Source: Kitasatospora paranensis
Lineage (GTDB): Bacteria; Actinomycetota; Actinomycetes; Streptomycetales; Streptomycetaceae
Assembly (NCBI RefSeq): GCF_039544005.1
Contig: NZ_BAABKV010000001.1
Coordinates: 4,526,001 to 4,590,000 of the forward strand
Length of the DNA: 64,000 nucleotides
Reading direction: 5' to 3'
The notes under the pieces were generated by a model. The model saw nothing but the letters and a program-made list of their open reading frames with translations, made no database searches and was not told the DNA's origin. A program made the translations under genes and the position numbers. Position 1 is the first letter of the stretch. Each line of letters opens with the position of its first letter. Shown in pieces: positions 10,433 to 19,507 of the stretch.

Positions 10433-11161
10433 GTGAACGGGTGGACGGCCGAGCTGGCGCTGGGCCTGGTCGTGCTGCTGGGGTCGTCGGTGCAGCGGCT
10501 GGCGGGGATCGGGTTCGCGCTCGTCGCCGCGCCCGCCCTCGCCCTGATGCTGGGCCCGGCGCAGGGCGTGCTGCTGGCGAACGTCTCGGCGGGCACGATC
10601 AGCGCGATCGGGCTCCTCGGCAGCTGGCGGCGGGTCCGGCTGGCGGCCATGCTGCCGCTGGTCGCGGCGGCCGCCTGCACCGTCCCGGCCGGCGCCTGGG
10701 TGGCGGCTCGGCTGCCGGTGCCCGCACTGCTGGCCGGCACCGGCGCGGTGGTGACCGCGGCGGTGCTGCTGGTGATGTACGGCGCCCGGCTGCCCTCGCT
10801 GCGCGGCGCCCGGGGCGCGCTGGCCGCCGGGGCCGCGAGCGGCTTCATGAACTCCTCGGCCGGGGTCGGCGGCCCCGCGGTCTCGCTGTACGCGCTGAAC
10901 GCGGGCTGGACCACCCGGGAGTTCGTGCCCAGCGCCCAGTTCTACGGCGTGGTGGTGAACGTCCTCTCGGTCTCCGCGAAGGGCCTGCCCCGGCTGTCCG
11001 GGTCGGTCTGGCTGCTGGTCGCGGCCGCCGTCGCGGCGGGGGCGCTGATCGGCGCGGTGCTCGCCGACCGGGTGCCGGAGCGGCGCGCCCGCCGGATCGT
11101 CCTGGCGCTCGCCCTCGGCGGTGGTCTCACCACCCTGGTGAAGGGCCTGTCCCAGCTCTGA
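10433..11161 (+). CDS. TauE/SafE-family membrane exporter
   Basis: 242 residues, almost all hydrophobic, with seven to eight predicted helices. The repeated halves (GIGFALVAAPALALMLGP and a SSAGVGGPAVSLYAL segment) match TauE/SafE permeases, which export sulfite, sulfoacetate or other organic anions. GTG at 10433 fits the alignment. A second candidate, ATG at 10402, has a better ribosome site but is in another frame. The substrate is not known; the LysR gene before it may control it. Confidence 0.85.
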   Translation: MNGWTAELALGLVVLLGSSVQRLAGIGFALVAAPALALMLGPAQGVLLANVSAGTISAIGLLGSWRRVRLAAMLPLVAAAACTVPAGAWVAARLPVPALLAGTGAVVTAAVLLVMYGARLPSLRGARGALAAGAASGFMNSSAGVGGPAVSLYALNAGWTTREFVPSAQFYGVVVNVLSVSAKGLPRLSGSVWLLVAAAVAAGALIGAVLADRVPERRARRIVLALALGGGLTTLVKGLSQL

Positions 11162-11189
11162 GCGCCGGGCGCGGCCCGGTGGCGCGGGT

Positions 11190-12080
11190 TCAGCCGCCCG
11201 CGGGGCAGTGCCCCGATGCCCATCTGCGGGCATCGGCGGGGACGTCGGTGATCACCGTGTCGACCCGGCGGTCGGCCGCGGTCTGCCAGGCGCCGGGGTC
11301 GTCCAAGGTCCAGGCGTAGACCCGGCGGCCCGCGGCGTGCTCGGCGGCGATCCGCTCGGGGGTGGCGAGGCCGGTGTCCAGGGCGACCGCGTCGAGCGGC
11401 AGGCCGCCCGGGTCCTGGACGGTCCCGGCGCCCTGGATCAGGACGAGGGGCAGCGTCGGCGCGGCCCGGTGGGCCTCGCGCAGGTGGTCGGCGTAGAAGG
11501 AGTACAGCACCACGTCGGCGCCGGATGCGGCGGCCGCGCGGGCGATCCGCGCGGTGTCCTCGGGGCTGCGCTGCTCCTTGATCTCCATCAGCAGCCGGAC
11601 ACCGGTGCCGGCGATCCGCCGCAGCAGCCCGTCCAGGGTGGGGACGGGCTGCGCCGGCCCGGGGCCGGCCGTGACGTGCAGGGCGGCGACCTGGGCGGCC
11701 GTCAGGTCGGCCACGGCGCCGCGGCCGTCGGTGACGCGGTCGACGGTGGCGTCGTGCATGAGGACGGGCACGCCGTCGCGCGTGGTCCGGACGTCGGTCT
11801 CCAGCCAGTCGGCGCCGTCGCGGAGCGCCGCCTCGAAGGAGGCCATGGTGTTCTCGGGGGCGCTGCGGGGCGAGCCGCGGTGTCCGGCGACCAGCGGGGC
11901 GGTGCAGCGGGCCGTGCCGGTGTCGCCGCCGGTGCTGCCGGCGGGCAGGGCGACGGCGGTGATCAGCAGGGCGGTTCCGGTCACCGTGGCGACCCGCAGG
12001 GACGTCCTCATGCCCGGATGATGCGGCGCCCGGCGCGGCCGCCCGGCCGGTGCGGCGGCCGGATGGGCCGCCCGGGTCAT
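11190..12080 (-). CDS. Secreted glycerophosphodiester phosphodiesterase
   Basis: 296 residues from ATG 12080, or 273 from ATG 12011. A signal peptide (SLRVATVTGTALLITAVALP) is followed by a GDPD barrel: AGHRGSPRSAPENTMASF holds the His-Arg pair, ETDVRTTRDGVPVLMHD the acidic metal ligands and second His, and LLMEIKEQ the next Glu. The enzyme hydrolyses glycerophosphodiesters to glycerol-3-phosphate and an alcohol outside the cell. GGGGG with good spacing favours 12080; 12011 gives a more ordinary signal peptide. It converges on the TauE gene with 28 bases between. Confidence 0.9.
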   Translation of the reverse strand: MTRAAHPAAAPAGRPRRAPHHPGMRTSLRVATVTGTALLITAVALPAGSTGGDTGTARCTAPLVAGHRGSPRSAPENTMASFEAALRDGADWLETDVRTTRDGVPVLMHDATVDRVTDGRGAVADLTAAQVAALHVTAGPGPAQPVPTLDGLLRRIAGTGVRLLMEIKEQRSPEDTARIARAAAASGADVVLYSFYADHLREAHRAAPTLPLVLIQGAGTVQDPGGLPLDAVALDTGLATPERIAAEHAAGRRVYAWTLDDPGAWQTAADRRVDTVITDVPADARRWASGHCPAGG

Positions 12081-12177
12081 GACTTTCCCCCGTCTGGGTG
12101 AGGCGCGGGCGGGCGGGGGACGGGCCGGACGGGGCGTCAGGCCCACTGCGGACGGAGGATGCGGATCCGTCGGGGTG

Positions 12178-13023
12178 TCAGACCTCGTCGGGGCCGGTGA
12201 AGCCGGGCGGGCTGTAGCCGGGGCTGGTGAACTCCGCGGTGCGCGGCGTGCGGCCCTCCTGGTCGGTGATGCCCTCCACGCCCGGGCTGGTGAAGCCCGC
12301 GCTGCTGTAGCCGGGGCGGCTGTAGCCGGGGCTGAGGAGGTCGGGCGGTACGGGCCGCCCGGCGGGCTGCGCGGAGAGTGCGGGGTCGGAGCCGAGGTTG
12401 TCGTGCAGGTACGGCAGCAGTGCCCGGTCGCGCAGGGCGGTGTGCCAGGCCCGGCGGGCCTCCTGGACGTCGTCGGCGAGGTGCGGGTCCTGGCCCGCGG
12501 GCCGGGCCGCGCCGTCCCGCAGGGCGGTGAGCAGCAGGCCGACGATGCCGACGGCCATGGCGGCGATGCCGACGGCGATGGCCGCCCAGCCGGCGGTGAC
12601 GACGCTGCGGCCGAGCGGCAGGGCGGGCCGGACGGCACGCAGCAGGTAGCCGATCAGCAGCAGCAGGGCGGCGGCCGACCAGGAGAGGATCGGGGCGAGC
12701 ACGGTGAGGACGGGGAACAGCCCGGCGCCGTCGTCGGCGCGCAGCCGGCCGGAGAGCTCCCCGGTCAGCCCGCCGGGGCCGTCCGCTGCGGGGGCGGGGC
12801 GTCGGAGGTCGTCGCGCAGCCCGACGTAGTGCCGGTACTCCGTTCCGGCCGCGGCGGCCACGTCCTCGGCAGCGAGCATCGCCTTGGTGCGCAGCTGTTC
12901 CGCGTTGAGGTGGTGCCCCGGCGCCCGCAGGGCGTCGAGGATGGTTGCGTCGCGCAGTGCTTCGTCGAGGACGCGCTCGTAGTCCGGGCGGTCCTCGGCG
13001 AGCAGGTGCGGGGCGTCGGTCAT
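12178..13023 (-). CDS. Streptomycete membrane protein with SPGY/SPGF tail
   Basis: 281 residues. An acidic N-terminal domain with a LLAEDRPDYERVLDEALRDA helix is followed by two membrane helices (FPVLTVLAPILSWSAAALLL; a SVVTAGWAAIAVGIAAMAVG segment) and a cytoplasmic tail. The tail repeats Ser-Pro-Gly-Tyr/Phe units (SPGYSRPGYSSAGFTSPG and FTSPGYSPPGFTGP). I recall this architecture as a conserved streptomycete membrane protein without assigned function. GGGG precedes the ATG at 13023. The GDPD gene is 97 bases downstream in the same direction. Confidence 0.75.
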   Translation of the reverse strand: MTDAPHLLAEDRPDYERVLDEALRDATILDALRAPGHHLNAEQLRTKAMLAAEDVAAAAGTEYRHYVGLRDDLRRPAPAADGPGGLTGELSGRLRADDGAGLFPVLTVLAPILSWSAAALLLLIGYLLRAVRPALPLGRSVVTAGWAAIAVGIAAMAVGIVGLLLTALRDGAARPAGQDPHLADDVQEARRAWHTALRDRALLPYLHDNLGSDPALSAQPAGRPVPPDLLSPGYSRPGYSSAGFTSPGVEGITDQEGRTPRTAEFTSPGYSPPGFTGPDEV

Positions 13024-13224
13024 GGGGACCCCGTTCCGCTGATTCACGGAGCTGGACTGGTGGCGCGGCGGCCCGGTGGCGGGCGGGCGGTCGCGTGATG
13101 CCTCGATGGTAGGGGTGACCACCGAGGCGCTGACAGTCCGTTTCCGGATTTTCAGTGCCCTCAGCCCCGGGTCAGGCCGCGGTCAGGTCGGCCGGACACC
13201 CGGTCAGGAGGGCGGGTGCGGGGT

Positions 13225-14382
13225 TCAGTTGAGCGGCAGCCGGGCGACCAGCAGGCGCCCTTCCATGGTGACGCCGCCGTCCATGGCGATGGCCAGCTCC
13301 TCGGCGTAGATGTAGGGCCCGGGCACGTGCGGGGGCGCGCCGTCGTCGTTGTGCACCGCGCCGGTGAGGTACGGGATGGGGCTGTGGCCGTGGACGACCC
13401 GGTAGCCGCCGTACGCGGAGAGCAGCTCGTGGACGGCGGCGGGGCCGCTGTCGCCGCGGAAGGCGAACCGCTTGGTGAAGCGGCGGAAGCAGTCCCACCA
13501 CTCGTCGGCGCCCTCGTCGGCGAGCAGGTCGTGGACGGCGTCGTTGACGGCGGCGATGGACTCGCCGTACTCGAGATAGGCGGTGGTGTCGGAGTGCAGC
13601 AGCAGGTGGCCGTCCTCCAGCGCCATCGCGGGCAGCCGGGAGAGCCAGCTGACGTGGTGCGGCTCCAGCCGGTCGAGGTCGTGCTGCTGGCCGCCGTTGA
13701 GCCGCCAGGCGGCGAGGAAGGAGGCGGTGCCGGCGGTGGACTGGACGGGTTCGTCGCCGTACCGGGAGGCGCCGAGGAAGAGCAGTTCGTGATTGCCCAT
13801 CAGGGCGCGGCAGTAGCCGCCGGCGGCGGCGGCCTCGGCGGCGAGCTGCATGACGAGGTCGATGACGCCGATGCCGTCGGGACCGCGGTCGGTGAAGTCG
13901 CCGAGGAACCAGACCCGGGAGCGGCCGGCCGACCAGTGGCCTTCGGCGTCGATCAGGCCGTGCTGCTGGAGGGCGGTGCGCAGCTCGTCGAGGTAGCCGT
14001 GCACGTCGCCGATGACGTAGAGCGGGCCGGGCGCCTCGCCGGGCTCGGGCTGCGGGTACGGGAAGTGCACCTGCTGCTCGGCGAGCGGGGGGCCGAGTTC
14101 GATGGTCGGCGGGTCCTCGTGGGCGGCGGCCGGGACGGCGCTGGCGGGCTCGTCGTGGCCGTCCCCGGGGTGGGCCGCGACCGGCTGGTGGGTCGCGCCC
14201 GGCCAGTGCTGCTCGAGGTAGTGGGCACCGCCGAAGCCGCTGTGGGTCTCGTCGTACCCGTAGCCCGCGGGGGGCTCGGCGGGCTCGTAGTAGGAGCCGT
14301 ACGGGAGCACGTCGAGGTCCGGCTGGTGGCGGGGGCCTGAGTGGGGCTGCTCAGGCCCGGGGAAGCGGTCCTCGGGTGTCAT
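13225..14382 (-). CDS. Calcineurin-like metallophosphoesterase
   Basis: 385 residues. The first ~115 are Pro/Tyr/His-rich and likely disordered. The catalytic domain has GDVHG (125-129), GDFTDRG (161-167), GNHE (196-199) and a late HGHSP, the full two-metal ligand set of PPP-type phosphoesterases. It resembles bacterial serine/threonine or diadenosine-tetraphosphate-type phosphatases; which one is not clear. A TATGAT box (plus-strand 14389-14394) lies seven bases before the ATG at 14382 and there is no ribosome site, so a leaderless mRNA is likely. Confidence 0.9.
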   Translation of the reverse strand: MTPEDRFPGPEQPHSGPRHQPDLDVLPYGSYYEPAEPPAGYGYDETHSGFGGAHYLEQHWPGATHQPVAAHPGDGHDEPASAVPAAAHEDPPTIELGPPLAEQQVHFPYPQPEPGEAPGPLYVIGDVHGYLDELRTALQQHGLIDAEGHWSAGRSRVWFLGDFTDRGPDGIGVIDLVMQLAAEAAAAGGYCRALMGNHELLFLGASRYGDEPVQSTAGTASFLAAWRLNGGQQHDLDRLEPHHVSWLSRLPAMALEDGHLLLHSDTTAYLEYGESIAAVNDAVHDLLADEGADEWWDCFRRFTKRFAFRGDSGPAAVHELLSAYGGYRVVHGHSPIPYLTGAVHNDDGAPPHVPGPYIYAEELAIAMDGGVTMEGRLLVARLPLN

Positions 14383-14448
14383 TCGCCCATCATAGGAAGA
14401 CCACTCTCCCGGCGTCCTCACCTGGTCGGCATCCAATCCTTCGGAGCG

Positions 14449-15684
14449 TCACCGGGCCGGGCCGCGCGGCCCGGTCTGCCCCGGTCTGAGATGGTCTAGA
14501 CCTTGGTCCCGGACGGGGGCCGGCGGGCTCTGCTCCTCGCCCGGTGACCTCGGCGGGCTGACCGTCGTCCGGGGGCTGCGGCGTTGCGAGGAGGCCCGCA
14601 CGATCAGCTCGGTGGGCATCAGGGTGCCGGGCGGCGGGCCCGTTCCGGCGGTGCGGAAGCGCGCGGGGAAGAGCCGTCCGTTGTCCACTCCGGTACCGGA
14701 GTCGACTCCCTCGATGGCGTCGATCAGCAGGTTGACCACGGTGGTGCCGATCCGGCGCGGCTTGAGCGACAGGGTGGTGATCGGCGGCTCGGTGCCGGCG
14801 TACACGTCGCTCTCGCTGCAGCAGACCAGCAGCAGGTCGTCCGGGACGCGCAGCCCGTAGCGCCGGGCGGCGGCCAGCAGGTCGGTGCCGTTGGGGTCGA
14901 ACAGGCCGTACACCGCGTCCGGGCGGTCCGGCCGGGCGAGCAGCCGGTCGGCGGCGACCGAGCCGGCCGCGGGGTCGTGCGCCGGGTAGGCCTCGTAGAC
15001 CGGTTCCTGCCCGACCCGGTTGCACCAGCCGAGGTAGGCCTCGGTGGACAGCCGGGTGTAGGTGTCGGTGGAGGTGCCGGTGAGCAGGCCGATCCGGCGG
15101 GCGCCGGCCTCGGTGAGGTGCTCCAGGATGTCGAGGACGGCCGCCTCGTGGTCGTTGTCGACCCAGGCGGTGACCGGGCAGTTGCCGGGCTTGCCGTCGC
15201 TGACCACCGGCACCCCCGACCGGTAGAGCTCCCCGACCAGCGGGTCCTGGTCGGGCGGGTCGATGACGACCGTCCCGTCGAGGGCGATGTTGCTCCACAC
15301 GTCGTGCCTGGACGAGGCGGGCAGGACGACCAGCGCGTAGCCGCGGCTGAGCGCCGCGCTGGTGGCCGCGCGCGCCATCTCGGCGAAGTAGGCGAACTCG
15401 GTGAAGGTGAAGGGCTCCTCGCCGTACGTCGTGACCGTCAGGCCGATCAGGCCGGAGCGGCCGGTGCGCAGGGTGCGGGCCGCGGCGGAGGGGCGGTAGC
15501 CCAGGCGCTCGGCGACCTCGCGTACCCGGCTTCTGGTCTCTTCGGGGAGGCGGCCCTTGCCGTTCAGGGCGTCCGAGACCGTGGTGATCGACACTCCGGC
15601 GGCTGCCGCCACGTCCCGGATGCCGGCCCGCTCCAGACGCCGCGAGGTGGGTCGCCGACCGTTCTGGTTGGCTGGTGCTGTCAT
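14449..15684 (-). CDS. LacI-family transcriptional regulator
   Basis: 411 residues. The N-terminal helix-turn-helix (about residues 21-45, GIRDVAAAAGVSITTVSDAL) and hinge (SRVREVAERLGYRPSAAART) are LacI signatures. A periplasmic-binding-protein-like domain follows, ending with ITTLSLKPRRIGTTVVNLL. It would repress or activate in response to a small ligand, probably a sugar, which is unknown here. The ~60-residue C-terminal extension is Pro/Ser-rich. It is divergent from hisC with 327 bases between. Confidence 0.9.
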   Translation of the reverse strand: MTAPANQNGRRPTSRRLERAGIRDVAAAAGVSITTVSDALNGKGRLPEETRSRVREVAERLGYRPSAAARTLRTGRSGLIGLTVTTYGEEPFTFTEFAYFAEMARAATSAALSRGYALVVLPASSRHDVWSNIALDGTVVIDPPDQDPLVGELYRSGVPVVSDGKPGNCPVTAWVDNDHEAAVLDILEHLTEAGARRIGLLTGTSTDTYTRLSTEAYLGWCNRVGQEPVYEAYPAHDPAAGSVAADRLLARPDRPDAVYGLFDPNGTDLLAAARRYGLRVPDDLLLVCCSESDVYAGTEPPITTLSLKPRRIGTTVVNLLIDAIEGVDSGTGVDNGRLFPARFRTAGTGPPPGTLMPTELIVRASSQRRSPRTTVSPPRSPGEEQSPPAPVRDQGLDHLRPGQTGPRGPAR

Positions 15685-15700
15685 GGCGGATCGATCGTAT

Positions 15701-15765
15701 GGCTCATGACAGCGGGCGGTGACCGGCCCTGGCCACCGGTCTGAAGATACGTTTCTCCATGAGCC
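15701..15765. promoter_or_regulatory. Inverted-repeat pair in the lacI-type/hisC intergenic region
   Basis: GGCTCATG (15701-15708) and CATGAGCC (15758-15765) are exact reverse complements 49 bases apart, and GACCGG/CCGGTC (15721-15741) lies between. This is just upstream of the LacI-type gene and may be its own operator. In the rest of the 327-base gap to hisC I see no gene or further structure I can name. Confidence 0.4.
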
Positions 15766-16011
15766 GAAGGGGATCAGTTCCTTCGATATCTGCGGCAATC
15801 CGGGCGTCTTACCTCTGACATGTGCCATGGGAACGCGGCAGAATGGCTGATCTGCACCTGTAACCCGAACGAGCATCTCACCCGCACGGGTGAGCGCGGT
15901 CGGTATCGTTCGGGACACCCGACCGGGGTGGCGCGGGTGCACGGTGCGGGACGGGCGCGTGGCGGTGACAACGGACGCACCGCCGCAGAGAGCAGAGAAC
16001 GGAGAACGACC

Positions 16012-17091
16012 GTGAGCGGTACGGCAGCGCAGGGGCCCCGGCTGAGGCCGACCCTGGACGGCATCCCCACGTACAAGCCCGGCAAGCCGGCCGGTGCCGA
16101 CGCCTACAAGCTGTCCTCCAACGAGAACCCCTACCCGCCGCTGCCCGGCGTGCTGGAGGCGGCCGTCACGGCGGCCGGATCCTTCAACCGGTACCCGGAC
16201 ATGGCGGTCACCGGTCTCACCGAGGAGCTCTCCCGGCGCTTCGGCGTTCCCGTCGAGCACATCGCCACCGGCTGCGGCTCGGTCGGCGTCGCGCAGTCGC
16301 TGATCCTGGCCGCGGCCGGGCCCGGCGACGAGGTGATCTTCGCCTGGCGTTCCTTCGAGGCCTACCCGATCATCACCCAGGTCGCCGGTGCGACGCCCGT
16401 TCCGGTGCCGCTGACCGACGGCGAGGCGCACGACCTCGACGCCATGCTCGCCGCGATCACCGAGCGCACCCGGCTGATCTTCGTCTGCAATCCGAACAAC
16501 CCCACCGGTGCGGTGATCCACCGGGCCGAGCTGGAGCGCTTCCTGGACGCGGTGCCCGCCGAGGTCCTGGTCGTGGTCGACGAGGCGTACATCGAGTTCA
16601 TCCGCGACGCCGAGGTCCCGAACGGCCTCGACCTCTACCGCGACCGCCCGAACGTCTGCGTGCTGCGCACCTTCTCCAAGGCGTACGGCCTGGCCGGCCT
16701 GCGGGTCGGCTTCGCCGTCGCGCACGAGCCGGTGGCCACCGCGCTGCGCAAGACCGCCGTCCCGTTCGGCGTCAGCCAGCTCGCCCAGGACGCCGCGGTC
16801 GCCTCGCTGCGCGCCGAGGACGCGCTGCTGGAGCGGGTCGAATCGCTGGTCGCCGAGCGCGCCCGGGTGCTGGCCGGCCTGCGCGAGCAGGGCTGGACGG
16901 TCGTCGACTCGCAGGCCAACTTCGTCTGGCTGCGGCTCGGCGAGCGGACGGTCGACTTCGCCGCGGCCTGCGCCGCGGCGGGCGTGGTCGTCCGCCCCTT
17001 CCCGGGCGAGGGCGTGCGCGTCTCCATCGGCGAGACGGCGGGCAACGACATCTTCCTGGCGGCGGCCGAGGCCTTCCGCAAGGAGTTCTGA
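16012..17091 (+). CDS. hisC: Histidinol-phosphate / aromatic aminotransferase
   Basis: 359 residues of a class I/II PLP aminotransferase. YKLSSNENPYPPLPG opens the fold, CNPNNPTGAVI and VVDEAYIEFI hold PLP contacts, and TFSKAYGLAGLRVGF contains the Schiff-base lysine, Lys223. HisC converts imidazole-acetol phosphate and glutamate to histidinol phosphate. A copy away from the his operon is often a second paralogue (hisC2, or Pat acting on aromatic substrates), and no other his gene is nearby. GGAGAA before the GTG at 16012 decides the start. Confidence 0.92.
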   Translation: MSGTAAQGPRLRPTLDGIPTYKPGKPAGADAYKLSSNENPYPPLPGVLEAAVTAAGSFNRYPDMAVTGLTEELSRRFGVPVEHIATGCGSVGVAQSLILAAAGPGDEVIFAWRSFEAYPIITQVAGATPVPVPLTDGEAHDLDAMLAAITERTRLIFVCNPNNPTGAVIHRAELERFLDAVPAEVLVVVDEAYIEFIRDAEVPNGLDLYRDRPNVCVLRTFSKAYGLAGLRVGFAVAHEPVATALRKTAVPFGVSQLAQDAAVASLRAEDALLERVESLVAERARVLAGLREQGWTVVDSQANFVWLRLGERTVDFAAACAAAGVVVRPFPGEGVRVSIGETAGNDIFLAAAEAFRKEF

Positions 17092-17100
17092 GCCGCTCCC

Positions 17101-17144
17101 ACGCGAGGGGCCCGCGGTGCGCTTGCGCCGCGGGCCCCTCACGT
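17101..17144 (+). terminator. Terminator after hisC
   Basis: Arms 17101-17117 and 17128-17144 pair over 17 bases with one mismatch around a 10-base loop, nine bases after the hisC stop. The following bases to 17358 contain an AT-richer stretch near 17265-17300 that may hold the promoter of the efflux operon. Confidence 0.82.
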
Positions 17145-17358
17145 GTGTCCGGGGCCACGTCCTCTGCCCGCGGTCCTTCAGAAACCGGAGCGGATGCGCT
17201 GGGAAGTTCCTGGGCGTTGGATCAACGGATCACCAGAAACAGGTAGCGCCTTCGGCCCCGGTGTCAGTATTTGATGGTAATTGTCCGTATTGCTGGGTTC
17301 AGCTTTCTCCCAGGATTGCGCCAGGGTCCCGCAAGAGCACCGGGCGAAGCTGTCCGCC

Positions 17359-18735
17359 ATGAAGGTGCTCCCGCGACGGCGTGGTGCCGTCCTCGTCAAC
17401 TCCGCGCTCGGTGTGGCCCTGTTGGGCGGGGCCGCACTGGCGTACACCACCCTGGATTCCGGCACGAGCTCGGCTGCGAGCAAGACCCGGCTCCGTACGG
17501 CCACCGTGGCCACCGGTACGGTCCTGGCCACCGTGTCCGGTTCCGGCACGCTCAGTTCACCGTCCGACTCCGCCCAGGACTTCACCACCGGCGGTCGGCT
17601 GACCTCCGTGAAGGTCGCGGTCGGCGACACGGTCAAGAAGGGCCAGGTGCTCGCCACCGTCGACACCACCAGCGCCCAGCAGGACCTCACCGCGGCGAAC
17701 GCCGCACTCACCACCGCCGAGGCCAACCTGACCAAGGCCGAGGCCGGTGAGACGGTGACCACCACCGTCTCCGGCAGCGGCTCCGGGTCCGGTGGCTCCC
17801 GCGGCGGTGCCACCCCGCAGCCGCAGACCACGACCACCACCAAGGTGGACGCCTCCCAGGTCGCCCAGGCCGAGCAGCAGGTCGACACCGCGAAGACCAA
17901 CGTCGCCAACGCCAAGGACGAGGTCGCCGGCACGACGCTGACCGCGACCGCCGACGGCACCGTCGCCTCGGTCGCCGGCAAGGTCGGCGACACGGTGAGC
18001 GGCAGCGGCTCCGCCGGCTCGTCCTCCACCGGCTCCGGCTCGTCCGCCGGCTCCGGCAGCAGCAAGAGCGGCAGCGGCACCGGGACGACCAGCAGCAGCT
18101 CCACCCCGAGCGGTTTCATCGTGCTCACCAACCCGACCGGCATGCAGGTCTCCGCGGCCTTCTCCGAGCTCGACTCGCTCAAGCTCAAGAAGGGCCAGGC
18201 GGCCACCGTCACGCTGAACGCGCAGTCCGACACCAAGCTCGACGCCACCGTGCTCTCGGTGAGCAGCCTGCCGACCTCCTCCGGCAGCAGCACCGGCGCC
18301 GTCCAGTACGGTGCCGTGCTCCAGATCAGCGGCGACACCAGCACCCTGCGCACCGGCCTCAGCGCCACCATCGCGGTCACCGTCGGCCAGGCCGACAACG
18401 CGCTGTCCGTGCCGACCGCCGCGCTGTCCGGCACCGGCAGCACCCGGACGGCCACCCTGGTGCACGACGACGGCACCACCGAGCGGGTGCAGGTCGCCGT
18501 CGGCATCGAGGGCGACTCCACCGTGCAGGTCCTGGACACCCTGAAGGCGGGCGACAAGGTCGAGCTGACCTCGACCACCGCGTCCACCGGCACCGGCTTC
18601 CCGGCGGGCGGCTTCCCCGGGGCGGGCGGCGGCCTCGGCGGCGGCTCGTTCACCGGCGGGGGCACCGGGCGCAGCGGCAACGGCGGCGTGTTCGGCGGCG
18701 GCAACGGGGGCGGCACCGGCGGTGGCAACCGCTGA
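17359..18735 (+). CDS. Efflux periplasmic-adaptor-like (MacA/HlyD-type) protein
   Basis: 458 residues. An N-terminal signal anchor (VNSALGVALLGGAALAYTTL) is followed by the biotinyl-lipoyl-like half motif GGRLTSVKVAVGDTVKKGQ, a helical hairpin (QDLTAANAALTTAEANLTKA) and a beta-barrel and membrane-proximal domain. Long Ser/Gly linkers and a Gly-rich C-terminal tail are unusual features shared with actinobacterial adaptors. It is the first gene of an operon with an ABC ATPase and MacB-type permease. Together these probably export a peptide, lipid or antibiotic. Start 17359 is chosen by the basic MKVLPRRRG leader. The stop overlaps the next start. Confidence 0.87.
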   Translation: MKVLPRRRGAVLVNSALGVALLGGAALAYTTLDSGTSSAASKTRLRTATVATGTVLATVSGSGTLSSPSDSAQDFTTGGRLTSVKVAVGDTVKKGQVLATVDTTSAQQDLTAANAALTTAEANLTKAEAGETVTTTVSGSGSGSGGSRGGATPQPQTTTTTKVDASQVAQAEQQVDTAKTNVANAKDEVAGTTLTATADGTVASVAGKVGDTVSGSGSAGSSSTGSGSSAGSGSSKSGSGTGTTSSSSTPSGFIVLTNPTGMQVSAAFSELDSLKLKKGQAATVTLNAQSDTKLDATVLSVSSLPTSSGSSTGAVQYGAVLQISGDTSTLRTGLSATIAVTVGQADNALSVPTAALSGTGSTRTATLVHDDGTTERVQVAVGIEGDSTVQVLDTLKAGDKVELTSTTASTGTGFPAGGFPGAGGGLGGGSFTGGGTGRSGNGGVFGGGNGGGTGGGNR

Positions 18736-19507
18736 TGACCGCATCGAAGCCCCCGGTGATCCAGATCCGCCGGCTCACCAAGTCCTACGGCCAGGGCGAC
18801 GCCACCGTGCACGCGCTGCGCGGCCCTCGGGGCCGGGCGGCGAGCCGCTCGGCGTCGGCCTGGACATCGAGGAGGGCGACTACGTCGCGGTGATGGGCAG
18901 TTCAGGCTCCGGCAAGTCCACCCTGATGAACATCCTCGGCTGCCTGGACGTCCCCACCTCCGGCCGCTACCTGCTCGACGGCACCGACGTCGGCCACCTC
19001 GACGAGCAGCAGCTCTCGCTGGTCCGCAACCGCAAGATCGGGTTCGTGTTCCAGTCGTTCAACCTGGTGCCGCGCACCACCGCGCTCGCCCAGGTCGAGC
19101 TGCCGCTCGCCTACGCCGGCGTCCGCTCCGCGGAGCGGCGCCGCCGGGCACTGGCCGCCCTCGACCTGGTCGGCCTCGCCGACCGGGCCGGGCACAAGCC
19201 CAACGAGCTCTCCGGTGGCCAGCAGCAGCGGGTGGCGGTGGCCCGCGCACTGGTCACCGCGCCGGCCATGCTGCTCGCCGACGAGCCCACCGGCAACCTC
19301 GACTCGCACTCCACCGAGGAGGTGCTGGGCATCATCGACGGCCTCAACGCGGCCGGCCGCACCGTCGTCGTGATCACTCACGAGGACGAGGTCGCCCGGC
19401 ACGCCAAGCGGGTGATCCGGCTGGTCGACGGCGCCATCGTCTCCGACATCCGGCAGGCGAAGGTGGCCGGTCCGCCGCCCGCCCTCGCGGTGGGGGTGGG
19501 CGCATGA
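18735..19507 (+). CDS. MacB-type ABC transporter ATPase (one-base frameshift)
   Basis: 257 residues after correction. The opening VIQIRRLTKSYGQGDATVHALRG is out of frame with the rest (GVGLDIEEGDYVAVMG), and one added base in the G run 18829-18832 or the C run 18824-18826 rejoins them. Walker A is GSSGSGKST, the signature is LSGGQQQRVAVARAL and Walker B is LLADEPTGNLD; FQSFNLVPRTTALAQVELPL is typical of the LolD/MacB family. The ATG at 18735 overlaps the adaptor stop (TGATG), and its stop overlaps the permease start (ATGA), so the three are translationally coupled. Confidence 0.9.

Noticed and set aside
10402..10433. ATG at 10402 with a strong ribosome site before the TauE-type gene
   Set aside because: It is in a different frame; reaching the TauE frame needs an extra-base removal, opposite to the pattern of errors elsewhere. 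GTG 10433 is kept.
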